A stretch of 64,000 bases of DNA. Origin: Nocardia acidivorans NBRC 108247. Lineage in GTDB: Bacteria; Actinomycetota; Actinomycetes; Mycobacteriales; Mycobacteriaceae. The stretch spans positions 62,001 through 126,000 of the forward strand of contig NZ_BDAW01000016.1 of assembly GCF_001625085.1 (NCBI RefSeq), given 5' to 3'. The notes beneath the pieces were generated by a model, which worked only from the letters and a program-made list of their open reading frames with translations, did no database searches and was not told the origin of the DNA. The translations under genes and the position numbers were made by a program. Position 1 is the first letter of the stretch. Every line of letters starts with the position of its first letter. Below, piece by piece: positions 18,461 through 27,041 of the stretch.

Positions 18461-19411
18461 TCAGCGACCGTGCTCGCCGCCGTCCTCGCCCTCGGTGAAA
18501 CCGGACTGCTCGGCGAGGAACTTCTCGAACTCCGCGCCCAGCTCATCGCCCGTGGGCAGATCGGCATCGGGCGCGAGCAGGCTGGACTGACGCTCCTGCG
18601 CGGTGACGAAGCTGTCGTACTGGCGTTCCAGCGCCTGCACGACATTCTCGACCTCGGAGTTACCCGAGATGTGCTCGTTGACCTGCTCGCGCACCCGCGC
18701 GGCCGATTCGCTCAGCGCGGCCAGCGGCAGTGCCAGGCCCGCGTTCTCGGCCACATTCTCCAGCAGCGTCTGCGCGGCCTCGGGGTACGCGGTCTGGGTC
18801 AGATAGTGCGGCACATGCACCGAGAAGCCGACCGACTCATGACCGTGCTGTGCCATTCGGTACTCGAGCAGCGAGGACGCGCTACCGGGCACCTGCAACT
18901 CGCCCGGCCAGCGCTGATGATCGCCGATCAGGTCGCTGTCGCTGGCGTGCGCGGTCACACCCAGCGGGCGGGTGTGCGGAATCGCCATGGGAATCGCGCT
19001 CAAACCGATGGTGCGGCGCACACCCAGCTGTTCGGCCAGCAGCCGCACCGCGGTGACGAACTTCTCCCAGCGCAGATCCGGTTCCAGTCCGGACAGCAGC
19101 AGGAATGGCGTGCCCGCGGTGTCCTTGACGGCCCACAGATTCAGCTCGGGCTCGGAGTACTCCGAGAAGTGATCGGTCTTGAACATCATGAGCGGGCGGC
19201 GGGAGCGATAGTCCAGCAACTCGTCCATATCGAACGAGGCGACCAGTTCGCTCTCCAGGCTTTCGCGCAGATGTGTGGTGGCCAGCTTCACAGCGTGCCC
19301 GGCATCGGTGAAACCCTCCAGCCCGTGCACCAGCACGGGACCGGCACCGTCGGCCGAGGACAGCTGCGGAGCCGGAAACTCCAGCTCGTACATTCGCGAC
19401 TCGTAGTCCAT
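18461..19411 (-). CDS. PAC2-family (proteasome-assembly-chaperone-like) protein
   Basis: 316 residues with a PAC2 fold: MYELEFPAPQLSSADG, VHGLEGFTDAGHAVKLA, GLSAIPMAIPHTRPLGVTAH, and a helical, acidic C-terminus. Archaeal and eukaryotic relatives assist proteasome assembly; the bacterial role is unproven. An AGGAAGGAG site 6 nt before ATG 19411 decides the start, although the frame is open 58 codons upstream. M. tuberculosis has a PAC2 gene (Rv2714, from memory) a few genes beyond ideR in the same relative orientation. Confidence 0.87.
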   Translation of the reverse strand: MDYESRMYELEFPAPQLSSADGAGPVLVHGLEGFTDAGHAVKLATTHLRESLESELVASFDMDELLDYRSRRPLMMFKTDHFSEYSEPELNLWAVKDTAGTPFLLLSGLEPDLRWEKFVTAVRLLAEQLGVRRTIGLSAIPMAIPHTRPLGVTAHASDSDLIGDHQRWPGELQVPGSASSLLEYRMAQHGHESVGFSVHVPHYLTQTAYPEAAQTLLENVAENAGLALPLAALSESAARVREQVNEHISGNSEVENVVQALERQYDSFVTAQERQSSLLAPDADLPTGDELGAEFEKFLAEQSGFTEGEDGGEHGR

Positions 19412-19645
19412 CGCGTACTCCTTCCTGCGTGGCCCACCTGCGCGACCCGTGACCCAATTGTCCCTCATGCGCCGACAGGTCGTGCATCGCCCGCACCCCG
19501 GCTGCAACGCGGCAGACCCGGACACGCATTCCCGCGAGCTCGCCACGCGGCGTGGCATTCGGTGTGAACAGCAGATATTCGGCATAGTGGACGAGTGACC
19601 GTGCCGGATTCGTCGGGTCGGCAGGTGGCTTGCGAGCCCTGCCCC

Positions 19646-20344
19646 ATGCCCACTCGCAGGTTCTCCCGAATGCCGATCCGCCCCGTGGGGATCGCGTTAC
19701 TGGGCATGATCCTCGCGGGATGCGGCAGCACAACGATATCCGGTCACCCCGTGGCATCCCAAAGTCCGGTGACCACCGTGCATACCGACAGTGGACTCGC
19801 CCGGTTACTGCCCGACGCGTCCCAATTCCCTTCCCGCTACGCCGCGGTGACCCTGCCCGTGGACGCCGCGGGACAGGCCGCGAGCGATCTCGACGGCGTC
19901 CTGCCCGGCGCGAGCATCGATCCCGCGACCTGCGCACCCCAGGCCCCCACCGCCGGACCGGTGGTCGTGGTCGGCACCGATGACACCACCCGCGCCACCC
20001 TCACCGTGGCGCTGGTGCGCACCGATCAGAAACTCGCCACCCTGCGAGATCAATTGCAGCGCTGCGCAACCGTGCGCGTCGGACACGGCGGCACCACCGC
20101 CACCATCACCACCGATATGGATCCGCCACCGCCGCTGGACGCCGACGACACCCTCGCGTTGCGCCGCACCGTGCAATCGGAATCCGGTGGTGCCGGTCTG
20201 ACCCGCAGCATGCAGACCCTGCTCGGCCAGATCGGTGATGTGCGAATCAATGTCACCTATATGTCTTTCAGCGGCGGCAAACCCGATGCCGAGGCCCTCG
20301 ACACCCTCTTCACCACCGCGGTGAGCAAAGTCCGCAAGGGCTGA
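19646..20344 (+). CDS. Lipoprotein of unknown function
   Basis: About 232 residues. A lipoprotein signal peptide ends in the lipobox LAGC (MPIRPVGIALLGMILAGC). The mature part has a proline-rich beginning and two further Cys (ATCAPQ, LQRCAT), resembling the DUF5642-type sensor lipoproteins of mycobacteria, a tentative match. ATG 19646 or 19670 is the likely start; a GTG at 19595 would add a non-signal-like extension. Convergent with the next gene. Confidence 0.75.
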   Translation: MPTRRFSRMPIRPVGIALLGMILAGCGSTTISGHPVASQSPVTTVHTDSGLARLLPDASQFPSRYAAVTLPVDAAGQAASDLDGVLPGASIDPATCAPQAPTAGPVVVVGTDDTTRATLTVALVRTDQKLATLRDQLQRCATVRVGHGGTTATITTDMDPPPPLDADDTLALRRTVQSESGGAGLTRSMQTLLGQIGDVRINVTYMSFSGGKPDAEALDTLFTTAVSKVRKG

Positions 20345-20358
20345 ACGCCTTTCGGAGA

Positions 20359-20385
20359 GGAGCCGACCCCTGCCTGCCCGGCTCC
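20359..20385. terminator. Possible terminator between convergent genes
   Basis: GGAGCCG/CGGCTCC, a 7-bp stem with a 13-nt loop, lies in the 50 bp between the lipoprotein and the minus-strand secreted gene. No T-run follows, so it is tentative. Confidence 0.35.
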
Positions 20386-20394
20386 AGCGCCGAA

Positions 20395-20910
20395 TCAGCA
20401 GGCCGAACCGGTGCCCGAACCCGAACCCGCGGAGCCGCTGCCCGCCGAACCGCTTCCGGCCGAGCCGCTTCCGAACGAACCGCTCGCCGAACCGCTGCCA
20501 CCCGAACCGCTGGCCGAGCCACTGGGCAGGAAGGCGCACAGCGAGTTCGGCGCGCCGACCGGATAGACGATGGTGGACATGGACAGGCCCTGGCGCACGC
20601 CGATGGTGTAACTGCCCGTCGCGGTGGGGTGCCAGTCCAGCGAAGCGGTCACGACGCCGGAATTGGCGACGGGCGTGACGGTTCCGATGCTCGCGCCATT
20701 GATCAGGAATTCGACCTGGCCGAATTTATTGCTGCCGTCGACCCCGGCGATGATGGTGCAGCCGTCTTTCACGCTGCACGCTTTGCCCGGAATCAAGCCG
20801 GTCACGCTGATGTCGGTGATATCGGCGGTGGCGGGTCCGGCCAGCAGCGCGGGCCAGGCGAGGGCGGTGAAGGCGGCGGCGGTGCTCACCTCGAGAAGTG
20901 TTCTCTTCAT
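20395..20910 (-). CDS. Secreted protein with Gly/Ser-repeat tail
   Basis: 171 residues: signal peptide (about residues 1-29, cleavage after ATA), a beta-rich Ig-like domain (VTGLIPGKACSVKDGCTIIA; VEFLINGASIGTVTPVANSG; ATGSYTIGVRQG), then a roughly 40-residue Gly/Ser/Ala tail of SGSAG-type repeats ending in a terminal Cys. The domain resembles bacterial Ig-like modules of extracellular proteins. The tail DNA is internally repetitive and could change length. Its leader is the 45-bp element at 20919-20963. Confidence 0.8.
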   Translation of the reverse strand: MKRTLLEVSTAAAFTALAWPALLAGPATADITDISVTGLIPGKACSVKDGCTIIAGVDGSNKFGQVEFLINGASIGTVTPVANSGVVTASLDWHPTATGSYTIGVRQGLSMSTIVYPVGAPNSLCAFLPSGSASGSGGSGSASGSFGSGSAGSGSAGSGSAGSGSGTGSAC

Positions 20911-20918
20911 TGTGTAAT

Positions 20919-20963
20919 TCCTTCCGGCACCGGAGTGGGGTGCCGGGCGGACTGTAACAGCGC
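20919..20963 (-). repeat. Repeated promoter/leader element, copy A
   Basis: Read on the minus strand: GCGCTGTTACAGTCCGCC, then a hairpin CGGCAC/GTGCCG (6-bp stem), then the GGAAGGA ribosome site of the downstream secreted-protein gene. TACAGT fits a -10 box, placing the transcript start at or just before the hairpin, so the hairpin would cap the message next to its ribosome site. A near-identical copy lies at 22492-22537. Confidence 0.65.
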
Positions 20964-21037
20964 CGTGCCCTCCGATTCTGCGAAATCGGAAGTGCTGCAA
21001 CATGATTCGGTTTTCGTATGACTGCGCAGCAGTGCGG

Positions 21038-21979
21038 TCAGGTGCCATGGCGCGCCACGAGTTCGGTGCCCAGGCGGGCCAATTCGGCGCGCACCGAATC
21101 GGGTTCGGTGACCTCGAGCGCGGCACCCCAGCCCGCCAGTTGCTGGGCGATCATGAGCGGACTCGGGGCGGTGATGCGAACCCTGGTGCGGCCGTCCGGC
21201 ATCGGACCCTCCACCACACAGTGCCTGCCCTGCTGATGGCGCAGCACGGCCAGCAGATGGTCCGGGACGAGCACCGTGGCCGACAGCGTCGAGCGATGCC
21301 GCTCCACCTCCTCGACCACCTCCGACCAGGCGGTATCGAGGTCGAAATCGGCCGGGCGATGCGCCGATTCGTCGCTGATCTCGATATCGGTCATGCGATC
21401 GACCCGGAAAGTCCGCTGCCCGCGTTCGGTTCCGGCGATCAGGTACCAAACGGCGTCCTTGTCGGTCAGGCCCCACGGGTCGACCGTCCGGCGCGTGCGG
21501 GAATCGCCGCGGCCGTAGTCGAATCGCACCCGGCGGCGGCGTACCACCGCGCGCTGCAATTCCCGCACGGCGTCCGGGGCCGGTTGATCGCGTTCTCCCC
21601 AGCGCGCCGGATCGACGATCATCGCCCCGGCCGCGGCCTCCGCATCGGTGCGAAAGGACCGGGGGAGCGCGTGCAACAGCTTGCGCACCGTGGAGCGGGT
21701 CGCCGGAGTCGCGGTCGCCATCGGACCCAGCAGCAGGAACAGCGACTGCGCCTCCGGGGCGGTCAGACCGCTCAGATCGGTGCGCGCACCACCCACCAGG
21801 GTCCAGCCGCCACCGCGTCCGGCCTGCGGGTACACCGGAATCCCGGCGGTGGACAGGGCCTCGAGATCGCGGCGCGCGGTCGCCACCGACACCTCCAGTT
21901 CGGCCGCGACCTCGGCCGCGGTCACCCGGCCGCGGGTCTGCATGAACAACAGGGTGGCTACCAATCGATCGGCTCGCAT
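21038..21979 (-). CDS. WYL-domain (YafY-like) transcriptional regulator
   Basis: 313 residues: an N-terminal DeoR-type winged helix (LEVSVATARRDLEALSTAGI, residues 29-48), a central WYL domain (DPWGLTDKDAVWYLIAGTER) and a WCX C-terminus. WYL domains bind nucleic acids or small ligands. ATG 21979 starts the family pattern MRADRLVATLLFMQ. It is divergent from a VOC-family gene, with a perfect inverted repeat between them, the standard layout for this family's local control. Confidence 0.92.
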   Translation of the reverse strand: MRADRLVATLLFMQTRGRVTAAEVAAELEVSVATARRDLEALSTAGIPVYPQAGRGGGWTLVGGARTDLSGLTAPEAQSLFLLLGPMATATPATRSTVRKLLHALPRSFRTDAEAAAGAMIVDPARWGERDQPAPDAVRELQRAVVRRRRVRFDYGRGDSRTRRTVDPWGLTDKDAVWYLIAGTERGQRTFRVDRMTDIEISDESAHRPADFDLDTAWSEVVEEVERHRSTLSATVLVPDHLLAVLRHQQGRHCVVEGPMPDGRTRVRITAPSPLMIAQQLAGWGAALEVTEPDSVRAELARLGTELVARHGT

Positions 21980-21997
21980 GCGAAAAGTGTGCCGGTA

Positions 21998-22022
21998 AAA
22001 GTGCTCATTCGGTGAGCACTTT
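21998..22022. promoter_or_regulatory. Perfect 10-bp inverted repeat, probable WYL operator
   Basis: AAAGTGCTCA (21998-22007) and TGAGCACTTT (22013-22022) are exact reverse complements with a 5-bp spacer, in the 93-bp divergent intergenic region. It is the most likely operator for the WYL regulator. Confidence 0.72.
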
Positions 22023-22072
22023 GCCGCCGATGATTTGTTCCTATCGACATCGGAACCACCAAGGAGATCGAC

Positions 22073-22477
22073 ATGCTGCGTGGAATGGCCACCGTGACCT
22101 ATTACGCCGACGACCTGGCGGCCGCCAAGGACTGGTACAGCGAATTCCTCGGCACCGCACCGTATTTCACGGTCCCGGGCGGGTACTACGAATTCCGCGT
22201 CGGCGACCACCAGGCCGAGTTGGGCCTGATCAATCGCTCGTTCGCGCCGAGTCATCCGGATCGGCCCGGCGGCCAGGTGGTGTACTGGCACGTCGATGAT
22301 CTGCCCGCCACCTTCGAACGACTGCTGAGTATGGGCGCCAAGGAGTTCGAGCCCGTCACCGAGCGCGGTGCGGGTACCGGGTTCGTCACCGCCGCGGTGG
22401 TCGACCCGTTCGCAAATGTGCTGGGCATCATGTCCAACCCGCACTATCTGGAAATCCTCGCGCAGCGCGCCGGATAG
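22073..22477 (+). CDS. VOC-family (glyoxalase-like) protein
   Basis: 134-residue vicinal-oxygen-chelate fold: MATVTYYADDLAAAKDWYSE, then VVYWHVDDLPATFERLLSMG and DPFANVLGIMSNPHYLEI. This family includes dioxygenases, glyoxalases and antibiotic-binding proteins; the reaction is unknown. AAGGAG 6 bp before the ATG sets the start. Divergent from, and probably controlled by, the adjacent WYL regulator. Confidence 0.87.
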   Translation: MLRGMATVTYYADDLAAAKDWYSEFLGTAPYFTVPGGYYEFRVGDHQAELGLINRSFAPSHPDRPGGQVVYWHVDDLPATFERLLSMGAKEFEPVTERGAGTGFVTAAVVDPFANVLGIMSNPHYLEILAQRAG

Positions 22478-22491
22478 CTCGCACGGATCAC

Positions 22492-22537
22492 TCCTTCCGG
22501 CACGTGAGGGGCGTGCCGAGGCGGACTGTAACAGCGC
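22492..22537 (-). repeat. Repeated promoter/leader element, copy B (orphan)
   Basis: Same parts in the same order as copy A: TGTTACAGTCCGCC, a CGGCAC/GTGCCG hairpin, then GGAAGGAG. Downstream on the minus strand there is no gene: a GTG after the ribosome site opens a frame of only about 15 codons that runs into the 3' end of the VOC gene. It could be an orphan duplicated promoter, a source of antisense RNA against the VOC gene, or a small-RNA gene. Confidence 0.6.
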
Positions 22538-22744
22538 GGGGGTGGAGAATCAGGCAAAATGAAACGAATATGTTTCACGTTGTGACCGCCGAGTGGGCAA
22601 AGTAGCAGCGGGCACCGACAGATCCTCTCGTCGGCTGCTCACGCCACGCCGAATGGTGCACGGCGCGAACCGAATTCCACAGCCGGGGTGAATCCGGCGA
22701 TTGTTGTCGGAGTCGTGACGGTGCTCGCGCACACTCTCGTCCGC

Positions 22745-23893
22745 ATGACAACGCCCGCCGAACCCGGCCCACCCGAACCCCCGCCCACCGCCGCCGATCG
22801 GTCCGAGCCCGATCCACACCTGTCCGATCCCGGTGATCTCATCGCCGCGATACCGGCCATGCTCGGCTTCGTACCCGCCAGATCGCTGGTGATCACCGTC
22901 TTACGCGCGGATCCGGACGCCTCCGGGCGGGCCGCCATCGATGTGGTGGCGCGTATGGATCTGGACAATCCGGGCCGGGCCGCCACCGGGGAGTTGGTGG
23001 ACCGGGTCGCGGGAGTCTGCGGGCGCGGGGACGCGACCGCGGTGCTGGCGCTGATTGTCGATGATCGGGCCACCGCACCCGTCGATCGGCATCGCGGCGT
23101 GCGATCGCGCAAGCATCGCGATCTCATCGGCGCGCTCGAACATCGGCTCGATGCCGACGCGGTTCCGCTCGCCGGCGCCTGGGCGGTCTCGGCGATCGGC
23201 GTCGATCAGCCGTGGTGGAGTCTGCTCGGACCGGTGCGATCGGGCAGCCAACCCGATCCGGCGACCTCCCTGGTGACGCTCAAACATGTGCTCGAGGGCC
23301 GCCCGATGCGCGCCTCACGCGATGAACTGACCGCCGCGGTGGCGGTGAATTCCCTTGTGCGAGACAAGATGCCCGAACTCCTGACGGCGGCGACCGAAGC
23401 CGCCGCCGACCGGCTCGCGCACGCCCTGCGCCGCGGTGAACCGACCTTCTACAGCCGCGCCGCGCTGCGGAGCATCCTGCGGCAGATCGCGAATATCGAG
23501 GCCGGGCGCCTGCCCACCGTCGCCGAGTTGGCGGAAGTGGCTGTGGCACTGCGTGATCAGACGGTGCGCGATATCCTCTTCGGCCTCTCCCCGGGCGCGC
23601 ACGCCGAGGCGGCCGAAACCCTGTGGCTCGAATTGACCCGTGCCCTGCCCGATCCCGATCGCGCCGAGGCCGCCATGCTGCTGGGCTATGCCGCCTATAC
23701 CCGCGGTGACGGACCGTTGGCCGGGGTCGCCCTGGACGCCGCATTGGCCTCGGATGACTCCCATCGCATGGCCAACCTGCTCGAACTCGGCCTGCAAACC
23801 GGTATGCGCCCGGAGCGCCTGCACCGTTTGGCCGAGGCCGGACGCGAAGCCGCCGCGGATCTCGGGATCCATCTGCGATCGGAGCACCCGTGA
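22745..23893 (+). CDS. DUF4192-family protein
   Basis: About 382 residues. The start of the domain is clear (LSDPGDLIAAIPAMLGFVPA, RSLVITVLR), followed by an alpha-helical C-terminal half rich in Ala/Leu (AEAAMLLGYAAYTRGDGPLA). DUF4192 proteins are widespread in actinobacteria and uncharacterised. ATG 22745 is preferred; an in-frame ATG lies at 22688. Confidence 0.85.
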   Translation: MTTPAEPGPPEPPPTAADRSEPDPHLSDPGDLIAAIPAMLGFVPARSLVITVLRADPDASGRAAIDVVARMDLDNPGRAATGELVDRVAGVCGRGDATAVLALIVDDRATAPVDRHRGVRSRKHRDLIGALEHRLDADAVPLAGAWAVSAIGVDQPWWSLLGPVRSGSQPDPATSLVTLKHVLEGRPMRASRDELTAAVAVNSLVRDKMPELLTAATEAAADRLAHALRRGEPTFYSRAALRSILRQIANIEAGRLPTVAELAEVAVALRDQTVRDILFGLSPGAHAEAAETLWLELTRALPDPDRAEAAMLLGYAAYTRGDGPLAGVALDAALASDDSHRMANLLELGLQTGMRPERLHRLAEAGREAAADLGIHLRSEHP

Positions 23894-23915
23894 CATCCGC
23901 GGCGGCGGCAAGGAC

Positions 23916-24899
23916 CTACTTGCGTGCGCTGTGCGCGCGATCGCCGAGCGCGCGCAGGAAATCCCAGGCGTCGGTGACGATCTCGTCCAGATCGGTGTGT
24001 TCGGGCCGCCAGCCCAGTTCGGCCATCGCCTTCTCGCTGGAGGCGATGAGCACCGCCGGATCACCGGCGCGGCGCGGCGCGTCCACCGAGGTGATGGGCA
24101 GGCCGGTCACCCTGCGGCAGGCCGAAATGACCTCGCGCACCGAGAAACCGGTGCCGCTACCCAGGTTGAAGATGCGATGCGCACCCGGCTGCGACTGGGT
24201 CAGCGCCAGCAGATGCGCCTGCGCCAGATCGCGAATGTGGATGTAGTCGCGCACCGCACTGCCGTCCGGCGTCGGATAGTCGGTGCCGAAGACCGAGATC
24301 GAATCCCGATGGCCCAGCGCCGTCTGCAACACCAGGGGGATCAGATGCGTTTCCACCACCCGGTTCTCACCGAGCCCGGCGTAGGCCCCGGCCACATTGA
24401 AGTACCGCAGGCTGGTCGCCGCGAGCCCGTGCGCCGCGGCGTACGAGGTAATGGCGTAATCGATCGAAAGCTTCGACGCGCCATACGGATTGGTCGGCGC
24501 CTTGGGCGCGTCCTCGACGATCGGCACCCGCTGCGGTTCGCCGTACACCGCCGCGGTGGAGGAGAAGACCAGGCGCGGGGTGCCCGCGTCCCGCATGGCC
24601 TCGAGCAGCGCCAAGGTCTTGACCACATTGCCGTGCCAGTACTTCTCCGGTTGCAGCACCGACTCCCCGACCAGCGACTGCGCCGCGAAATGCAGCACGC
24701 CGTCGAAGGATTCGGCCGCGATGAGGTTTACACCGGCGGTGGCGATATCGCCCTCGACGAACTTCGCCCCGGCGGGCACGCCGTCGGCATTGCCGGTGGA
24801 CAGATCATCGACGACCACCACCTCGTGGCCCTCTTCGAGCAGAACCTGTGCGACGCCGCCGCCGACGTAACCCGCGCCCCCGGTAACCAGCAGTTTCAA
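23916..24899 (-). CDS. galE: UDP-glucose 4-epimerase
   Basis: 327-residue extended SDR epimerase interconverting UDP-glucose and UDP-galactose, supplying galactose for the arabinogalactan wall. Seen: the NAD motif [15 protein letters not shown] at the N-terminus, the [10 protein letters not shown] region, catalytic YxxxK in [12 protein letters not shown], and [13 protein letters not shown]. It begins 3 bp after the ideR stop on the same strand; dtxR followed by galE is also known from corynebacteria. Confidence 0.95.
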   Translation of the reverse strand: MKLLVTGGAGYVGGGVAQVLLEEGHEVVVVDDLSTGNADGVPAGAKFVEGDIATAGVNLIAAESFDGVLHFAAQSLVGESVLQPEKYWHGNVVKTLALLEAMRDAGTPRLVFSSTAAVYGEPQRVPIVEDAPKAPTNPYGASKLSIDYAITSYAAAHGLAATSLRYFNVAGAYAGLGENRVVETHLIPLVLQTALGHRDSISVFGTDYPTPDGSAVRDYIHIRDLAQAHLLALTQSQPGAHRIFNLGSGTGFSVREVISACRRVTGLPITSVDAPRRAGDPAVLIASSEKAMAELGWRPEHTDLDEIVTDAWDFLRALGDRAHSARK

Positions 24900-24902
24900 G
24901 TC

Positions 24903-25589
24903 TCAGACCAACTTCACCTGGACGGCGTGCGCCATCTCGTCGGACAATTCATAGCCTTCGTGACCCGGCACCAGAATGATCACCGAACCGGGCTTGGTCT
25001 CCACATTCACGCGCGCGTCCGGTACGACACCGGCCTCACGCAACTGGCCGATGACCTCGGGGTCGGTCTGAATGTGCTCCGAGAGGCGGCGCACCACCAC
25101 CGCGGCCGAGTGACCCGAGGGCAGATCCGAGAGCCGGATCAACTTCTCCTCGCCGCCGACGCTCGGGGTGACGCCGAGTTCGTCCAGGCCCGGAATGGGA
25201 TTGCCGTACGGCGAGGTGGTGGGATTGTTCAGCACCTCCACCAGGCGGCGCTCCACCTCCTCGCTCATCACATGCTCCCAGCGGCAGGCCTCGGCGTGCA
25301 CGTTCTCCCAGTCCAGCCCGATGATGTCGACCAGCAGCCGCTCGGCGAGCCGATGCTTGCGCATGACCGAGACGGCCATGGACCGGCCCTTGTCGGTCAA
25401 TTCGAGGTGGCGGTCACCGGCAACGGTCAGCAAACCGTCGCGCTCCATCCGGGCCACCGTCTGGCTCACCGTGGGCCCGCTCTGTTCGAGACGCTCGGCA
25501 ATGCGAGCGCGCAGGGGCGTAACGCCCTCCTCCTCGAGGTCGTAGATGGTACGGAGGTACATCTCCGTGGTGTCGACCAGATCCTTCAC
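24903..25589 (-). CDS. ideR: IdeR/DtxR iron-dependent repressor
   Basis: 228-residue DtxR-family repressor: winged helix (DTTEMYLRTIYDLEEEGV, then VSQTVARMERDGLL), dimerisation and metal-binding domain with C102 and nearby ligands in HAEACRWEHVM, and a C-terminal SH3-like FeoA domain. With Fe2+ it should repress siderophore genes and activate iron storage. First gene of an ideR-galE pair, divergent from acuC. In mycobacteria sigB lies next to ideR; here they are about 9.6 kb apart. Confidence 0.96.
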   Translation of the reverse strand: MKDLVDTTEMYLRTIYDLEEEGVTPLRARIAERLEQSGPTVSQTVARMERDGLLTVAGDRHLELTDKGRSMAVSVMRKHRLAERLLVDIIGLDWENVHAEACRWEHVMSEEVERRLVEVLNNPTTSPYGNPIPGLDELGVTPSVGGEEKLIRLSDLPSGHSAAVVVRRLSEHIQTDPEVIGQLREAGVVPDARVNVETKPGSVIILVPGHEGYELSDEMAHAVQVKLV

Positions 25590-25802
25590 CTGTTAACCCC
25601 TTCGTCGGCACGAATTCTACCCATGCGCGGCGGCTACACCGGGCGACAGCATATTTCGCGAACGCCGAGTCAACACCCAGGACGGCCTGCGTGTTCCCCA
25701 TGGGTTTCCCGGGTGACAGGCCCGCCTGCCCGCAGTGACGGCGGGACGGCGTCCGCGGTGTCAACAGCTTACGAAGTGCGGCGACGCATTAGCGTGGCAG
25801 GT

Positions 25803-27041
25803 ATGCCCGACCGCGCGCGTGGAGATGGAACCGTTGTCTGGAGCGATAGGTTCCTGGACTACACGTGGACACCCGAACACCCGATGCGGCCGGTCCGACT
25901 GCAATTCACCATGGCACTGGCCGAGAATCTCGGGCTGCTGGACGGGGTCGAGACCTTGACCCCGGCCATGGCGGGGGAGTCCGAACTGCTGCGGGTGCAC
26001 ACCCACGACTACATAGAGGCCGTCAAGCACGCTCGGCAACCGGCGGGCACCGTGCCGGTCGCCCCGCCCTTCGGGCTCGGGTCGGCGGACAATCCGGTGT
26101 TCTCGCATATGCACGAGGCCGCGTCGGTGATCGTCGGCGGAACTCTGGCCGCGGCCCGGGAGATCGCGGCCGGGCGCACCCGGCGCGCGGTGAGCATCGG
26201 CGGCGGTATGCATCACGCCATGCCGGATTCGGCGGCCGGGTTCTGCGTGTACAACGATGCGGCGGTGGCCATCTCGTGGCTGCTGGAGAACGGCTTCGAT
26301 CGGATCGCCTACCTCGATGTGGACGTGCACCACGGAGATGGCGTGCAGCGCGTGTTCTATGGCGATCCGCGCGTGCTGACCCTGTCGATCCATCAGCATC
26401 CGGCGACGCTGTGGCCCAATACCGGCTGGCCGGAGGAGACCGGCGCGGGCGAAGCCGAGGGCACGGCCATCAATCTGCCGATCATGCCCGGCACCCGGGA
26501 TCAATTGTGGCTGCGTGGTTTCCACGCGGTGGCCCCCGGTGCGCTGGCGGCCTTCCGCCCGCAGATCGTGGTCAGCCAGTGCGGGGTCGACACCCATCGC
26601 GAGGATCCGCTGGCCGATCTGGAGCTGAGCGTGGACGGTCAGCGCGCGGCCTTCCTCGCCATGCGCGATCTCGCCGATCAATACGCCGAGGGCCGCTGGC
26701 TCGCGGTCGGCGGTGGGGGCTACGGGCTGGTGCGGGTGGTGCCGCGCGCCTGGACGCATCTGCTGGCCGCGGCCCTGGATCGGGATATCGACCCCGACAC
26801 CGAGATTCCGCAGCAGTGGAAGGACCTGGTGGGCGCGTACGCGCCCACCGTCGCCGCACCCGGCACCATGGGCGATGGCGCGGCCACCGACTTCGACCGC
26901 TGGGAAGGCCCGGGCGGCGGCCGCGAAACCGGTGACGAGCGCGCCGACCGCGCCCGCCGGGCCCTGGACACCTCGATATTGGCAACCCGCCGAGCGACTT
27001 TCGGCCTGCTCGGCCTGGATCCGGAGGATCCCCGTGACTGA
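25803..27041 (+). CDS. acuC: AcuC-type histone-deacetylase-family lysine deacylase
   Basis: 412-residue class I/II-like deacetylase. Seen: the catalytic His pair in SIGGGMHHAMPD (H137-H138), zinc ligands in LDVDVHHGDGVQ (D174, H176) and a further Asp in CGVDTHREDPL. In Bacillus, AcuC deacetylates and reactivates acetyl-CoA synthetase. Its last codons overlap the start of the GNAT/acyl-CoA-synthetase gene by 8 bp, which pairs a lysine deacylase with an acyltransferase in one transcript. No histones are expected; the substrates are metabolic enzymes. Confidence 0.92.
   Translation: MPDRARGDGTVVWSDRFLDYTWTPEHPMRPVRLQFTMALAENLGLLDGVETLTPAMAGESELLRVHTHDYIEAVKHARQPAGTVPVAPPFGLGSADNPVFSHMHEAASVIVGGTLAAAREIAAGRTRRAVSIGGGMHHAMPDSAAGFCVYNDAAVAISWLLENGFDRIAYLDVDVHHGDGVQRVFYGDPRVLTLSIHQHPATLWPNTGWPEETGAGEAEGTAINLPIMPGTRDQLWLRGFHAVAPGALAAFRPQIVVSQCGVDTHREDPLADLELSVDGQRAAFLAMRDLADQYAEGRWLAVGGGGYGLVRVVPRAWTHLLAAALDRDIDPDTEIPQQWKDLVGAYAPTVAAPGTMGDGAATDFDRWEGPGGGRETGDERADRARRALDTSILATRRATFGLLGLDPEDPRD

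Noticed and set aside
23640..25802. An open frame that runs into acuC from far upstream, suggesting a giant protein
   Set aside because: The upstream part is antisense to galE and ideR; AcuC homology starts at the ATG at 25803.
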